Below, in pieces: positions 23,668-36,282 of a DNA stretch of 64,000 nucleotides; the first letter of the stretch is position 1, and every line of letters starts with the position of its first letter. A model generated the notes under the pieces. The model ran no database searches and had not been told where the DNA came from. It was given only the letters and a program-made list of their open reading frames with translations. Both the position numbers and the translations under genes were made by a program. The stretch is from Megaleporinus macrocephalus (Eukaryota; Chordata; Actinopteri; Characiformes; Anostomidae): contig CM038716.1 in the NCBI GenBank assembly GCA_021613375.1, positions 6,544,394 to 6,608,393 on the forward strand. Reading direction: 5' to 3'.

Positions 23668-23892
23668 GATTAAGATTAAGCAAAGCCCTCAGATGATGAT
23701 GATGATGATGATGAATGATGATGATGATCGCTGGGGGGTTGAGTGGAGATGTGGATTAAAAAGCTCCGATTTAGTTTTAATTCTAATTTAGTTTAAATTA
23801 TAAGACCTCTCACTGAGTCTTCGCTCGGACCCCCTGACGCTGATATCTGATCAACTGTATTACTCGTGTTAGCTTGTGCTCGGTGAGGATTA
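23668..23892 (+). promoter_or_regulatory. sag: Putative photoreceptor promoter region of sag (CRX/OTX-like sites)
   Basis: In the 380 bases before the presumed sag first-exon donor there are several GGATTA or GATTA words: a tandem GATTAAGATTAAG at about 23668-23680, GGATTA at 23753-23758 and GGATTA at 23887-23892. CRX/OTX homeoproteins, which drive photoreceptor genes including arrestin, bind TAATCC and TAATCT-type sites, so this cluster fits a rod promoter. A (GAT)n microsatellite lies among them at about 23692-23730. The assignment is inference from motif and position; such hexamers are common by chance. Confidence 0.35.
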
Positions 23893-23989
23893 GTCTGTCT
23901 GTGCGATCTGAAGAGGGAATCTTGCTGACGGAAACAAATGGCACCAATCCAGTAAACAAAGGGGCGGAGCCTCACACAGCTTACAAATA

Positions 23990-24051
23990 CAGCCCTTTGC
24001 ACACACATCTGCATCCACACCTTTCTATCTGAGCAGCATCTGGACACACAG
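23990..24051 (+). other. sag: Putative non-coding first exon of sag
   Basis: The coding exon at 27792 is preceded by a splice acceptor (TTTACTGCAG, ending 27783), so a 5' UTR exon must exist upstream. The best candidate ends ATCTGGACACACAG at 24051, followed by a strong donor GTGAGT. Its 5' end is unknown; an AT-containing TTACAAATACAG about 70 bases upstream of the donor could serve as a weak TATA-like element. Mammalian SAG also begins with a non-coding exon and has its ATG in exon 2. Another possible source is the CCAAT-rich segment near 26900. Confidence 0.4.
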
Positions 24052-24906
24052 GTGAGTTGGTTTGTTATGGAACCTTAAGAACATACATTTGTGGTGCATG
24101 GTCCTCATCACTGGGTTCTAAGTGTCAGCTGTATGTGTTCCGGGTGGTAACTAGGAAGAAATGTGCTTCAAAGGTTTTCGATACTTAGACTTTAATACTT
24201 CAACAATTTGATAATAATATTTTTTCTCATATATTTTTTTTGTCTTCTTTTAAATTATAAACCAAAACATTGCTGTGGATTTAATATGAACACTGTTATC
24301 CAGAGGAAAGTACAGTTTGTTTTCAAAATAAAAAAGTAATGAGAATATAACGTTAGACATCTAGCCCAAGGACTCTTGCTGGTGTAGTTCCATTTTTTCC
24401 CCAGTCAGTGAATTAAACCCCCCTTTGCTTTGTTGTTGATTTTTATTTTTCATTTACTTATTATTTTATTTATCATTTAAACTCTACAGTTTCTGTTTTT
24501 CATTGTGTGGAAATTTCATGATGAGTGGACCAATAGAAATGCTCCAAATTGGCTTGTAAAATTTCTGGTTGTATTGACTTACACTGAAAGTAAGGTAAAT
24601 TTTGGGGTCTCCTGTAAAGTTGTCATTGACATTTCTCTTTGGACATCGATGATATGAAGCATAACTAAAGAATGGAGTTTTCAAACTCTGTTTGGAGGTC
24701 CATGAGGACCAGCTTGAGAACATAGTAGTGTAGATATGGTTACAATCATGCTTTTGGCTTGTGAAAGATGCTGACTGCTTAGGTTTTAAAATTTGGTGCT
24801 TATTGGCAATGAATTCTCTTCATACTCTGTAGTATTGAAGGAAATCTCTCAATATCAAACAATACATAGAACTATTGATAACTAGTTCCATAGGAACTAG
24901 ATGTAT

Positions 24907-24910
<4 letters not shown>
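24052..24910. other. Presumed sag first intron, left part, with dispersed-repeat relic
   Basis: A partial reverse-orientation copy of the repeat seen at 2990-3900 lies at about 24486-24650 (GTGGACCAATAGAAATGCTC, CTCCTGTAAAGTTG). I recognise nothing else. Confidence 0.45.
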
Positions 24911-25001
<91 letters not shown>

Positions 25002-25018
25002 GTGTGTGTGTGTGTGTA
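24911..25018. repeat. (TA)n-(TG)n microsatellite
   Basis: About 88 bases of alternating TA are followed by a TGTGTG tract of about 18 bases. Confidence 0.97.
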
Positions 25019-25427
25019 TCTGCTTAAAAACTGTATGGATCATTATGTGTATACACTGTGGTGTGAATGTGTAATGTGTTTGTACAGTGATAATACAGTA
25101 GATTAGGATTAGGAAGTCTCACTGCTGGAACTGCTGATGAGGAGGAAACAGAGATCCACCCCACTAATACTGCACTAATGCACTAACGCTAAACAATCAT
25201 TAATGCAGACCAGTGTCTGTATCAGTTGAGTATTTCTAGTGTCCATTTAGTACCTGTATAGGCTAACAAGTCCTTCAATATGGCTTAAATAAGGTTATTC
25301 TGGTGGAGCTTTACAAATCAGTGCAGTAGCTGAATCCCACTACAAAACTAATAGTATCAATATTAAGATATTATTTGCAATAAGAACAACACTATAGTGG
25401 TTTTTGGTTACACTGCTGCCTTTCCAC

Positions 25428-25491
25428 CTTAGGGTTAGGGTTAGGATTAGGGTTAGGGTTAGGAAAAATTAAACCCTAACCCTAACCCTTA
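25428..25491. repeat. Inverted interstitial telomeric-type repeat
   Basis: The left arm is a run of TTAGGG units with one variant (TTAGGATTAGGG), about 25428-25463. A spacer of about 7 bases (AAAAATT) follows, then a CCCTAA run in inverted orientation to about 25491 (AACCCTAACCCTAACCCTTA). The vertebrate telomere repeat is TTAGGG. The two arms are complementary and could form a hairpin of about 20 base pairs. Confidence 0.9.
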
Positions 25492-25664
25492 TGCTATACC
25501 AGTAACACTACCTTCACCTACCTGTACAGGTAAACTGTAAGTCACTGGATAAAAGCATCTGACAAATCTCATAACGGTACATTATCCTCCAATGAAATGC
25601 TTTCACAGAATACAGTGACTTAAAACAAGTGAAAATGTGTTGAGCAGGGTTAAATCCATCTATT

Positions 25665-25948
25665 AATCCATTATCTTCCACTTTGTCCTGCTAGTCGGGG
25701 TCATTTGAGGGCTGGAGCCAATCCCAGCGTCATTGGGCGAAGGCGGGGTACACCCTGGGTTGGTTGCCTGTCCATCATATGACCCAATACACACACACAC
25801 TCACACCTACAGGCAATTTAGAGAGACCGATCAACCTAACATGCATGTGTTTGGAGAACATGCCGACTCCACACAGGAGGGTGCGAAACAAGAATTGAAC
25901 CCAGATTGTTTAGCTGTGAGGCGACAGTGCTAACCACTACACCACGAA
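25665..25948 (-). mobile_element. V-SINE/DANA-like SINE, reverse orientation
   Basis: On the - strand the conserved SINE body is recognisable: TAACACTGTCGCCTCACA-like tRNA-derived head at the right end, GTGGAGTCGGCATGTTCTCC at 25855-25874, TAAATTGCCTGTAGGTGTGA near 25812, and CATCC/GGATTAATGG at the left end. The second copy at 33876-34235 is in the forward orientation. No target duplication was defined for this copy. Confidence 0.8.
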
Positions 25949-26009
25949 AGGGTTAAATCAATATTGAAATATTACGTATTGTCATCTTCTACGGAGAAAC
26001 CTGTGTTTC

Positions 26010-26605
26010 CAAAATCATAACTTTACAGGAGAGGCAAGAAACAATCTTTACTTGTAATGTAAGTCAGAATTCTTTCCAGGCTATTTTGGAGCATTTCTAT
26101 TGGTCCGTTCATCATGAAATATTCACACAATATAAACGGCAACTGCTGCGTTTGAATCATGTTGAAAAATAAAAATCAACAAAAATAAAGATACATGTAG
26201 TTTCTTCTCACTTTCTACTGTATCCAAATGAAGATATCAGTAACATTACATTTAGATTACTTTTACATTACATTTAGATTTATGGCCTCTAGATATAAAG
26301 AATAGCTGTCGTGTTTCTATGATAAAAAATTATGTTAAAATACATGTTTTTTCTTTGGACAGCAACAATACTATAGCATGTTATGTATCACCTAAATAAT
26401 GTTTTGCTGTTCCCTACTAAGTAAATCTATTCTAGTGTCTAAATTAATATACAGTAGGAGCTCAAGGTATCATCTACTTCTTCTACAATAAGATATTCAT
26501 GTTTCTTTGTATTGTATGTATAGTTATCTACATCTGTTCTAATCAGATCTGCTGTTCTTACTGGTGACTTTACATTTACTGCTCAGACAAAGGTTTTTAA
26601 ACAGT
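26010..26605 (+). repeat. Dispersed repeat, collinear with 2990-3900
   Basis: It shares ACTTTACAGGAGA, TCTATTGGTCC, TTTGTATTGTATGTAT and GTTCTTACTGGTGA in the same order as 2990-3900. Non-coding. It lies in the presumed first sag intron. Confidence 0.6.
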
Positions 26606-26879
26606 CAGCTTCATGTTAAATTTGATAAAATATAATTTATTATATAATAAGCAATTCCAGATTTATGAGTTCTAGTGTAGATTTAAAGGTGGATACAATA
26701 AAATAAGCATTTTTGGGTTCTCTAAAGAACTTTCCACTAGATGGAACTCCAAAGAATCATTAGAAGTTTGTTTTATAGGTGTTGGCATTTATTTTATATT
26801 GATAAAGAACTTTTACATCATTTAATTTTGACTGTGTTTACTTTAAGTGGTAGAGCTTTTCTTGTCTTTACGGTATACG

Positions 26880-27250
26880 GGCTTTGCGGCGCAGTGAACT
26901 CAGAGACCAATCACGTGAGCTGTAACATCAACGAAGGCTCCTCAGCCAATCAGATCTGTGAACATTGGGATGTGCGATGCGCACACAGGTGGGGTACGAA
27001 GCAAGGAGCAGCAGCCAGAGACTAAAGCGAGTCAGAAAGAATAAGGAGCTCTAAAAACAGAAAAGTGAAGAGAGAAAACTGAGTGTTTAACAGGAACGGT
27101 TCTGGAATGAACCTGCTCGTCTAGTTTTGGAGAATACCTCTCTGTACAACCAACATGTTAATCTGTGAAGCTGAGTTAACAAGAAGAACCACGTTTTATT
27201 AACTTTCTCTATAAATAAACACTTTAAGATACACTTTCTTTCAAAAGCAT
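26880..27250 (+). promoter_or_regulatory. CCAAT/CACGTG cluster, possible promoter or old LTR-like unit
   Basis: The sequence has GACCAATCACGTGAGC (CCAAT box overlapping the palindrome TCACGTGA at 26911-26918) and AGCCAATCAGATC at about 26945, both on the + strand within 40 bases. Some 240 bases later comes AATAAA (about 27212, in CTATAAATAAACACTTT). CCAAT plus E-box followed by a poly(A) signal could be an alternative sag promoter, a small non-coding transcription unit, or a degraded LTR. No coding frame of note is present and I cannot choose between these. Confidence 0.25.
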
Positions 27251-27791
27251 TCTGGTTTTTTTTTAATGTAGCTCTTGTTTTTACTTGAAGTAAGGAAAAA
27301 CATTTATTTGGAGATTTATAAATAATATAAACAGTAAATATACTGAAACATACTGAACGGTATGTGTGATGTGTTGGTGTTTCAGTAGCTGATGGTATGA
27401 GATGCTGATACTAGACTACTTCAGTAAACAGGATACACCACTGAATCAGAACACACGTTAGAAATGATGATGGTCCAGACCTTGACCCGAAGAAATCTCC
27501 TCTAACTGGACTTTACTGAATTCTAATTAAACACTCCTGTTCTATGGCACTGTGTAAAGAACTATATTTTAAAAGTGTACAAACTTTTGAATAAACTCAA
27601 TGTGTCTTGTCTTGTTTGCTGTACTAATGTTTACTTCTAGTCGTAATCATGTTTTTAATGTTTAAAGTCTTTTAGTTTTAGTTTTAAGACTTTTTCTTGG
27701 CTGGTCTGAGACTTTTGCATGGTACTGAAACTCTGACTGTCTCTGCTGGACACTCTATCGTTTGGTATGTTTGTTTACTGCAGGTGACATC

Positions 27792-30700
27792 ATGAGTCCC
27801 AAGCACGTCATTTATAAGAAGCTCTCCCGCGACAAATCTGTAAGCACCAGATCTGTCTATCCCACTATATACAGTATAATTACTGTTTTTACTTCAGCAG
27901 TAGATACATCTCATTAATCAATTATGTGTGACATCACAGGTGGGCGTTTACATGGGGAGGCGGGACTTTGTGGATCACTGTGACTTTGTTGATCCTGTTG
28001 GTGAGCTCACACAACATTCTTTATTATCCTTATTATCACTGCATACCGTATACAGAACGTATTTAGAAATTGATTATTCTGTGTGATCAGTGGTGTAGGA
28101 ACTGGGGGGGAATGGGGGGGACGTGTCCCACCCAATATCAGAAACAGGTAGATTTGTCCCACACAAAAATTAAACCACAGAAAAGTGCAAGCTGTTTAAA
28201 AACACTTTATTTTAAAAGTGCATTTTGGCAGCATTCACAGTTCACACACTGTGTATGTTGTTAGCAACTGGCTCTGGTTGTTAGGTGGTCTTTCACTGTG
28301 TTAAGGCTTGTGTTGAGATGACTGTTCAGAAATGTCCTGCAGTCAGCAGCTTCACTGACCCGAGCTCCCGCCTCGCTGGAGCGTCGGATAGCTCACGCCA
28401 GCTTTAAACGTGAGGTCAGTGATGAGAGCAGTGAATAACAATGATGACCATATACACTGTAATAAAACAGCTTTAGTATAGTGTGTTGTTATGTTAACAG
28501 ACTAGGAGGGTTTGGGTTAGCCAATGTTTATATTAACTTTAGTCGGAAAACATTCTGAAATGTAAAGTTACATTACTCTCTGGCCACGCCCCCAAACTGC
28601 AGACTGCTACTACACTAAATATGTAATAAAATAAAATATAATAAATAAAATAAATAAATGAACAAATAAATAAAACGCCATCGTTAGAAATGCTTTCAGT
28701 AGTTCAGTACAAATGTATGTAAAGTTTTCTGACAGCAGTACCATGTAATGTGGAGTATTTTGTTTAGTTTGTAAAGTGAGCTTTAATTGGATTATCTAAT
28801 AATAAACAATAAACAAAAAAGTATTTTATTTATTTGTTGAGTTTATTTATTTGCAATTTTCTGTAATTCCACAAATGTTGTTCTATGTCACTATACATAC
28901 AGTGATTTACTACCTTACCTACAGTGGAATCAGCTTATAAGTAATATTTTAGGCGATAGGGTGGGCTTTGATTCATATTAGCAAATGTGTCCCCCCCAAT
29001 GTCAAACCCGCTCCTACGCCCTTGTGTGTGATTATGCTGTCCTTAACCTCTACAGGCCGACCTGTACAATGAGTCTCTCAGTGGTATTTGTTGTGTGTTT
29101 GTGGTTTAGATGGTGTTGTACTGATTGATCCTCAACAAACGAAAGGAAAGAAAGGTCAGAAACATGTTCATAATACACCTGGCAGTAGTAGTAGTGGTGG
29201 TGATGTGGGGTCATCTCGTCTTCCTCAGACTAACTGTGTCTTTGTATGTGTCCCAGTTTATGTCATGCTATCATGTACGTTCCGTTACGGCCGGGAAGAT
29301 GTAGACGTTCTGGGGATGACATTCCGGAGAGACATTTTCCTAACCACGCGGCAAGTTTACCCCCCACTGCAGGACCGAGATCGCTGCATCCACACCAAAA
29401 TGCAAGAGAGACTCCTGCGCAAGTTAGGGGACAACGCCCACCCATTCTTCTTCGAGGTGACTGGGTTTTGTGTTTTCCTTTGTCTATCAGGAGGAATCCT
29501 GGGTTCTGTAGTTTCCTCTAGGCAGCTGTAGAAAGCCTATGTTCTGTTGTTTTCTCTGGATCGCTGTAGGAATTCCATGTTTTGTGGTTTCCTTTGAGTA
29601 ACTGTGGGAATCATCAGTTTCCTCTGGGCATCTGTAGGAATCCTGGGTTCTGTAGTTTTTTTTAGGGCATCAGTAGGAATCTTGGGTTCTGTAGTTTCCT
29701 TGGGATATCTATAGGAATCCTAGGTTCAATACTTTCCTCTGTGCATCTGTAGGAATCCTGGGTTCTGTAGTTTCCTTGGGATATCTGTAGGAATCCTAGG
29801 TTCAATACTTTCCTCTGTGCATCTGTAGGAATCCTGGATTCTGTAGTTTCCTTGGGATATCTGTAGGAATCTTAGGTTCAATACTTTCCTCTGTGCATCT
29901 GTAGGAATCCTGGATTCTGTAGTTTCCTTGGGATATCTGTAGGAATCCTAGGTTCAATACTTTCCTCTGTGCATCTGTAGGAATCCTGGGTTCTGTAGTT
30001 GCATCTGGACAACTGTAGGACTCCTGGGTAATGTAGTGTCCCCATCTGTAGGAGTCAGAAGTTCTGTAGTGTTCTGTAGTAAACTATAGAAAGCTTAAAT
30101 GCTGTAATTTCTTTTTGGTCTCTGTAGGAATCCAGACCTCTGTAGTTTATTTTATGAAGTCAAACAAATTTTGCATTCAGCATTCTCGACAGCATGATTC
30201 TTGGGGTTGGTAGTTTTCTCTGGGGAGGTGTAGAAATTCTAGATTGAGCCCTGCAGTGTCCCTTTTTTGGTTTTGTTTAAGTACTGTTGTGTCACTTGAA
30301 CAGTACCAGTTCAGGTGTATTTCAAGTGTGTTTGAATTCTGTGTTTGAATTTGACCTGTGTCTTTTAGAATTTTGGACCTAAAGCATCCGCAGCGCTGTA
30401 TTAGTCCTACATCCTCTAAGCCGTTTCAAACCCTTCTTTGAGCTTTATTCCAGAGATATCCTGAGTGATGTAGCTTCTTTTAGACTTTCAGGATCCTGAG
30501 TCCTGTAGCTTCCATTCGTCTTTGGCAAGACTACTTGTCTTTGGTTTGCAAGTTACCTTTGAGTCCTACAGTCAGATTTAGGTCATCTCTTGACCTGTGA
30601 TTTGTCTGCTTTAGTTTCCAGATAACCTGCCATGCTCTGTGGCCCTGCAGCCAGCACCCACTGATGTGGGAAAGGTAAACCTAAACAACCCACCTTCTCA

Positions 30701-33700
30701 CATTTATGGTTGCTATTTTACTAACATATGAATATGTACTCCAAAATAAAATAAAAAAAATAGTTTTAATTGTGTGTGAATGCTTCTGTTCATTTGTGTA
30801 GCATTGTGCCGTGGAGTTTGAGGTGAAGGCATTCTGTGCTGAGAATCAGGATGAGAAGGCTCAGAAACGGTGAGGGATTTAGTTGTGGCAGACCCCCTCA
30901 TTAAATAAATTTGAAAGAATAATCTTGTAAGCCTTCTCTCTCTCTCTTGCTCTCTATCTCTCTGTAGGAGCTCTGTGCGTTTGGCCATAAGGAAGGTGCA
31001 GTATGCTCCTGATAAAGGAGGTCCAGCACCCTCGAATGAGACCACCTGCGAGTTTATGATGTCAGACAAACCCCTACACATGTCCGTCTCTCTGGATAAA
31101 GAGGTGAGGCTTTGTCAGTCTTCGCTGAAATGATGCTGGTGCTGAATTGTGGCAAATACAATGCCATGAAACTTCAGTGGTGAGACTGGAGAGCTAGTTA
31201 GATTTCACAAATCCGCTCACGACATAGATATAGCTTTTACCTTTGATCTTAATGGTTTTCCAGTTTAGTCACCAATGGCTACCTCAGTGCAAATCTAGAT
31301 GCTTGCTTTATGCTTACTTCAGCCCCATCTTAGTAACGTCTTAGTAATTATTAATAGACTTCATAGAATTAATAGAAGCATCCTGAACTAGATCCATCCT
31401 TACAACTAGATGCTATTCTTACAAGATGCTTAAAAGGCTAGACTAGGCTATGTAACATGGCTGGTTGCTCTGCTGTCTTTGTAAAATCAACTCCTAGAGA
31501 GTTCAGAATTCAGCAGCTCCTCCATGATCACCAGTAAAAGAAAGCTTGAGTATATCACTCCAGTGTTTTTCCTGTGGAGCTCCACATGTCAAAGGCCTTG
31601 TTCATGACATCTAAGGTAGTAGAGCGGTACTATAGTATAAAGGCAGGGGGAGCTCAAGTTCAACAGCAGGTTCAACTTCATATATACACTCTACGATTGG
31701 TATCAGTTTACTACCTCTTCTCAGTCTGGCTGTAAATGAGATCTACAGTGACGTCCTGTGTCTCCACATGGTTTTAATTTAAGGTAGTTACGGCACAATG
31801 CAGCATGTGCAGCACTATGCAAAACTCCATTAACAACAATGGATGCTATGCGTTCCCACTCTCTCTTTCCCTCTATCTATATCTATCTCTCTTTATCTCT
31901 CTATCTATTAATCTCTTTCTCTCTCTCTCTCTCTCTCTGTAGACGTATTATCATGGGGATTCCATTAACGTCAGTGTGAACATTGATAACAGCTCCAGCA
32001 AAGACTTGAAGAACATCACAGTCTCAGGTACCTTCCAAGCGATTGCCAAGGCACCCACAGGTGTAGACTGTTCTGTTGGTGTTCTTGTTGTTTATTTCTG
32101 GTTAACATCTCTCTTTCTCTCCCTCTCTCTGTCCTTCTCTCTCTCAGTGGAACAGGTTACTAACGTGGTGCTGTACTGCAACGATAAGTACGTAAAAACG
32201 GTGGCATGTGAGGAAACTTCGTAAGTACCTCACGCACATACTCCATTCAAGCGTTTCACCCGTGAAGTGTGTTTATACAATTTGTGAAGACATTTTCTTG
32301 TGTTTCCATTATTACAGCCAATATGTGAAGACCACAGCATGTAAAAAGAAAGTCCTATACATATATATACCTATGTATATCTACACTATCAAGTCACATT
32401 ATTATGACCACCAGCTAATTTCTAGATTGACTGCCGTGTGCAGCACATACAGCAGCTAAACAGACTGGGAGACTCAATAAGGTGCTGGTAGGTGGTCACA
32501 GGTATCTGGAGGTATCATGCTGACTGCAGTGCATCCCACATCTGCTGGAGGGAGCGTGGAGGAGGATCCATAGAGCCAACACCACCATTTAAGTGGTCCC
32601 GCAGACGCTCAGTTGGGTTCAAGTCCAGGGAATAAGGTGTCCAGGGTAGTACTTGGAAGTCATTGGTCAGCTCTTCCAACCAATGAGGAACATTTCCAGT
32701 GTGACGTGATGCATTGTCTTACTGGAAGATCCCATCCGCCCCAGAGAAGACAATCAGCATGTATGGTGTACGTGATCTACAGGGATGGACCAAATCCATT
32801 GAGAGTATCATGGATGAGTGGGTCTAGAGAATGCCACGAAAAGCTTCCCCAGACCACAACCCTGCCGCCGATGCGCTGCCGCTATTGACGTATAGATAGC
32901 TAGATAAATGAAAAGGAAATGTCTAGTGTCTCTATGGGTCTCAGGTCAATATGGATCACCATACCTGACCCAAGGTCATTCAGGACCTTTGGGCTCTGAA
33001 ACAATAACAAAAAGAAACACACAACTTCTACTGGAGTGTATATGGTTAGTATTGGTGAGAATCCAAGCTACACCCCAAAAACTAAGGTCGAAAATCTACC
33101 CTAGGAGTTTAGTCTGGATCTAAGAGAGCTCACAACTACCTGTCTAATCCCCCAATTACACCCAGGTGCTTCCCTCAATCACTGCACCTCATGCTTTTTC
33201 CACAATCGAGAGTTAGAGGACACATACAGGGCCGTAACCCTGTCCACTGCAGTTATATCAAGAAACTTTAAATGATGTACCACAATTAGGGGCTGCGTGA
33301 TGGAGAGATTTAACCCGTTTTTCTCTGGAAATTGAAATATCTTTGCAGCCATTTGCTGCCGTATTTTATGGCTGCATTTGCAGCTCAGAGAAACGCCACC
33401 CTGATGATGTTCACCTTCCATCTAGGGACACAAACACAGCAGACATATTTCAAACAAGCTTTGGATTAGACTTTTTGGCCATACGGAAAACACTTCGGAC
33501 CATCAGACCATGAGCAGACCACCTGCAGGGCCAGTCACGAGCCAACTGATGTTACACATTCACAAAAAACAGTGGTTGGAAAATCTGCTATTGTGTTACT
33601 GCCTCAAACAGCATGGACGTGCATGGAAAACATGCTCTGCCCCATTAAACAAACATGGAAATGCAGTGTAAAGCACCACCAGATACTTATACTGTGGACT

Positions 33701-35738
33701 GAAACCATCTTGCACAAAAACTAAAATGTATAATCCAGTTAATATAAAAATAATATTAATATAAATCTGTATTGCTAGATATCTGTAGCTTGCTAGCCAA
33801 CCTCATATACAGTAGACCAAAAATGAATGCACATATAACTGTTGTGTGTTGTCTAATGCTTTTGTGGTTCTGTGCGGTGGTACGGTGGTGTAGTGGTCAG
33901 CACTGTTGCCTCACAGCAAGACCATCCGGGTTGGATTCCCGGTCCGGGTGGTTCTGTGTGGAGTTTGCATGTTCTCCCCGTGCTTGAGTGGGTTTCTTCC
34001 GTGTACTCCGGTTTCCTCCCACACGTCCAAACACATGTAGTTAGGTTGATCGTTCACTCTAAATTGTCTGTAGGTGTGAGTAAATGTTGGCCATGCGATG
34101 GACTGGTGCATTGTCCATGGTGTCTATGTTGTCCTGGGAAATGTCCATTGCCTGATGACGCTGGGGTTGGCTCCAGCTGTGACCCCGGCTAGCGGGATTA
34201 AGCGGCAGATAATGGATGGATGGATGGATGGATGGTTCTCATAGCAGTGCATGACCAGTTGAAGCATTTCTGGTATCTCCTGCTTACCTCCATGACCATT
34301 GGATATGGATATTCAGCGGAACCAGCACCAGTACAGTACTAAAACCAGCACTGACTACATGCTGGCCTGTGCTTTTCTCAGCAGGGTAGATTTTATGGGT
34401 TGTATATAATGCAGCAAACTGGCATGTGATCTGCTGAGTTTGAATTTGTTCCGTAGCTACCAGGCTATTGTAAAAGTGTGCTAGCCTCTCAGTATTCTGT
34501 GGTTGAACCACCTTATCTTAGAATCCATAGAGTTTCTTTTGCTTTTTGGTTGATAATAATGCTGTAACTCTCTATTAATACTGTATATTTGGTTTAGAGT
34601 ATTTGGAAGAAGATGCTCTCAAGGTCTGAAGTTGATTATGTTGGTAGTCTTGCTAAAGTACTCTAATTGGTACACCATGGTACACTAGCCTGAGCTGGTA
34701 ATCGAACCTTGAAAGACTAGTTGACGTCGGTTGATTGTTCACCATATTGTTCATAGTGACTGGACTGAAAATTGACCGTGGAAGACCTACAACACTACAC
34801 AACAAACTTCATCGAGTGGCTGTGCTAGTGAGCAACTGCAAACACAGCTTATATGATGCTGGTTACTCTTCTTGCTCCAACAGTGACTCTGTGCCATCTG
34901 GGACCAGCCTGAAGAAAGTTTACACCCTCTGCCCCCTACTGGACATTAACCGTGAGAGGCGTGGCCTGGCTCTGGATGGAAAACTGAAGCACGAGGACAC
35001 CAACCTGGCCTCCTCCACCATGTGAGACTACACCGTGTTGCACTATAGGAGATGGAGTTCACACAGAGAGGGGGAGGTGTAGTAACTGTGTGTGTCTGTG
35101 TGTATGTGTGTGTGTTCAGAGTGAAGAGTGAAGTGCTGAAGGAGGTCCAGGGGATGCTGGTGGCCTATAGAGTGGTGGTCAAAGGCACTGCAGCGGGGTG
35201 AGTGTTTATGGGTAGTTTTGCGTTCTTAGGTTAAGATTAGATATTTACACATATATAACAAATATATAACAAATCATATTACATTACATATTACATAAAC
35301 ATAAAATTACATATTTAAATACTATATACATAAACTTACATATTTGAATGATATAAACATAAAATTAGATATTTAAATACTATATACATTAAATAAATAA
35401 ATATTTCTCTCTTAATCTTAAGTATTGTTTTCATAAACATTTCCTAACCAATCTCAAGGCTGACTTTTGTTGCCCCGCCCACAAATTAAGTAAGCTAAAA
35501 GCAACCCACACAAGTAATGGACAGGTTGTTAATTCATTCCTTTCGTTCAGCACAGTTTGCTTATCCGATCCCTTATCCTCCAAGTATTTCCATCTGTTCG
35601 TTTGTCCATCCATTGTTCATCCATTCATTTGCCTTTTTTTGTCCAGTTAGCATCATCTATCTATCTCAGATTCTTTATTTTATATATATATATATAGACA
35701 GAAACATTCAAAGTCAAGATCTGAGTAACACTCAGATT

Positions 35739-35828
<90 letters not shown>

Positions 35829-36191
35829 AATCTCATCCACGTTGAATGTTTCTGTCTGTACTCAGTTTAGCTTGAGGTTGTTGATACTAACAGGTTTTTC
35901 TCTGCTCTTGTTTGAACAGTATGATTGGATCCAGGTACGTGGGGTTTTATTATTGTTGTTATATGAGGTTTGAACTGTCGCAGTCATATCTAACCTGTAT
36001 GTTTGTGCGTGTTGTAACAGTGAGGTAGCAGTTGAAGTGCCGTTCCTGCTCATGCACCCTAAACCTGATGCTGGTGAGCTAATCTTCTGCCTTTTATTCT
36101 TGGGCAAAATAGAAGAACACAGTCAGAAAGAAAACAACTGACAAAGTTGCCATCCGTCTTAATTTCGCGCATGTACTTTTATATATTTGAG

Positions 36192-36282
<91 letters not shown>

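Noticed and set aside
25733..25933. 66-codon + strand frame
   Set aside because: Lies entirely within a reverse-orientation SINE.
33872..34192. 106-codon + strand frame
   Set aside because: Lies within the forward V-SINE-like element, whose body is conserved non-coding sequence.
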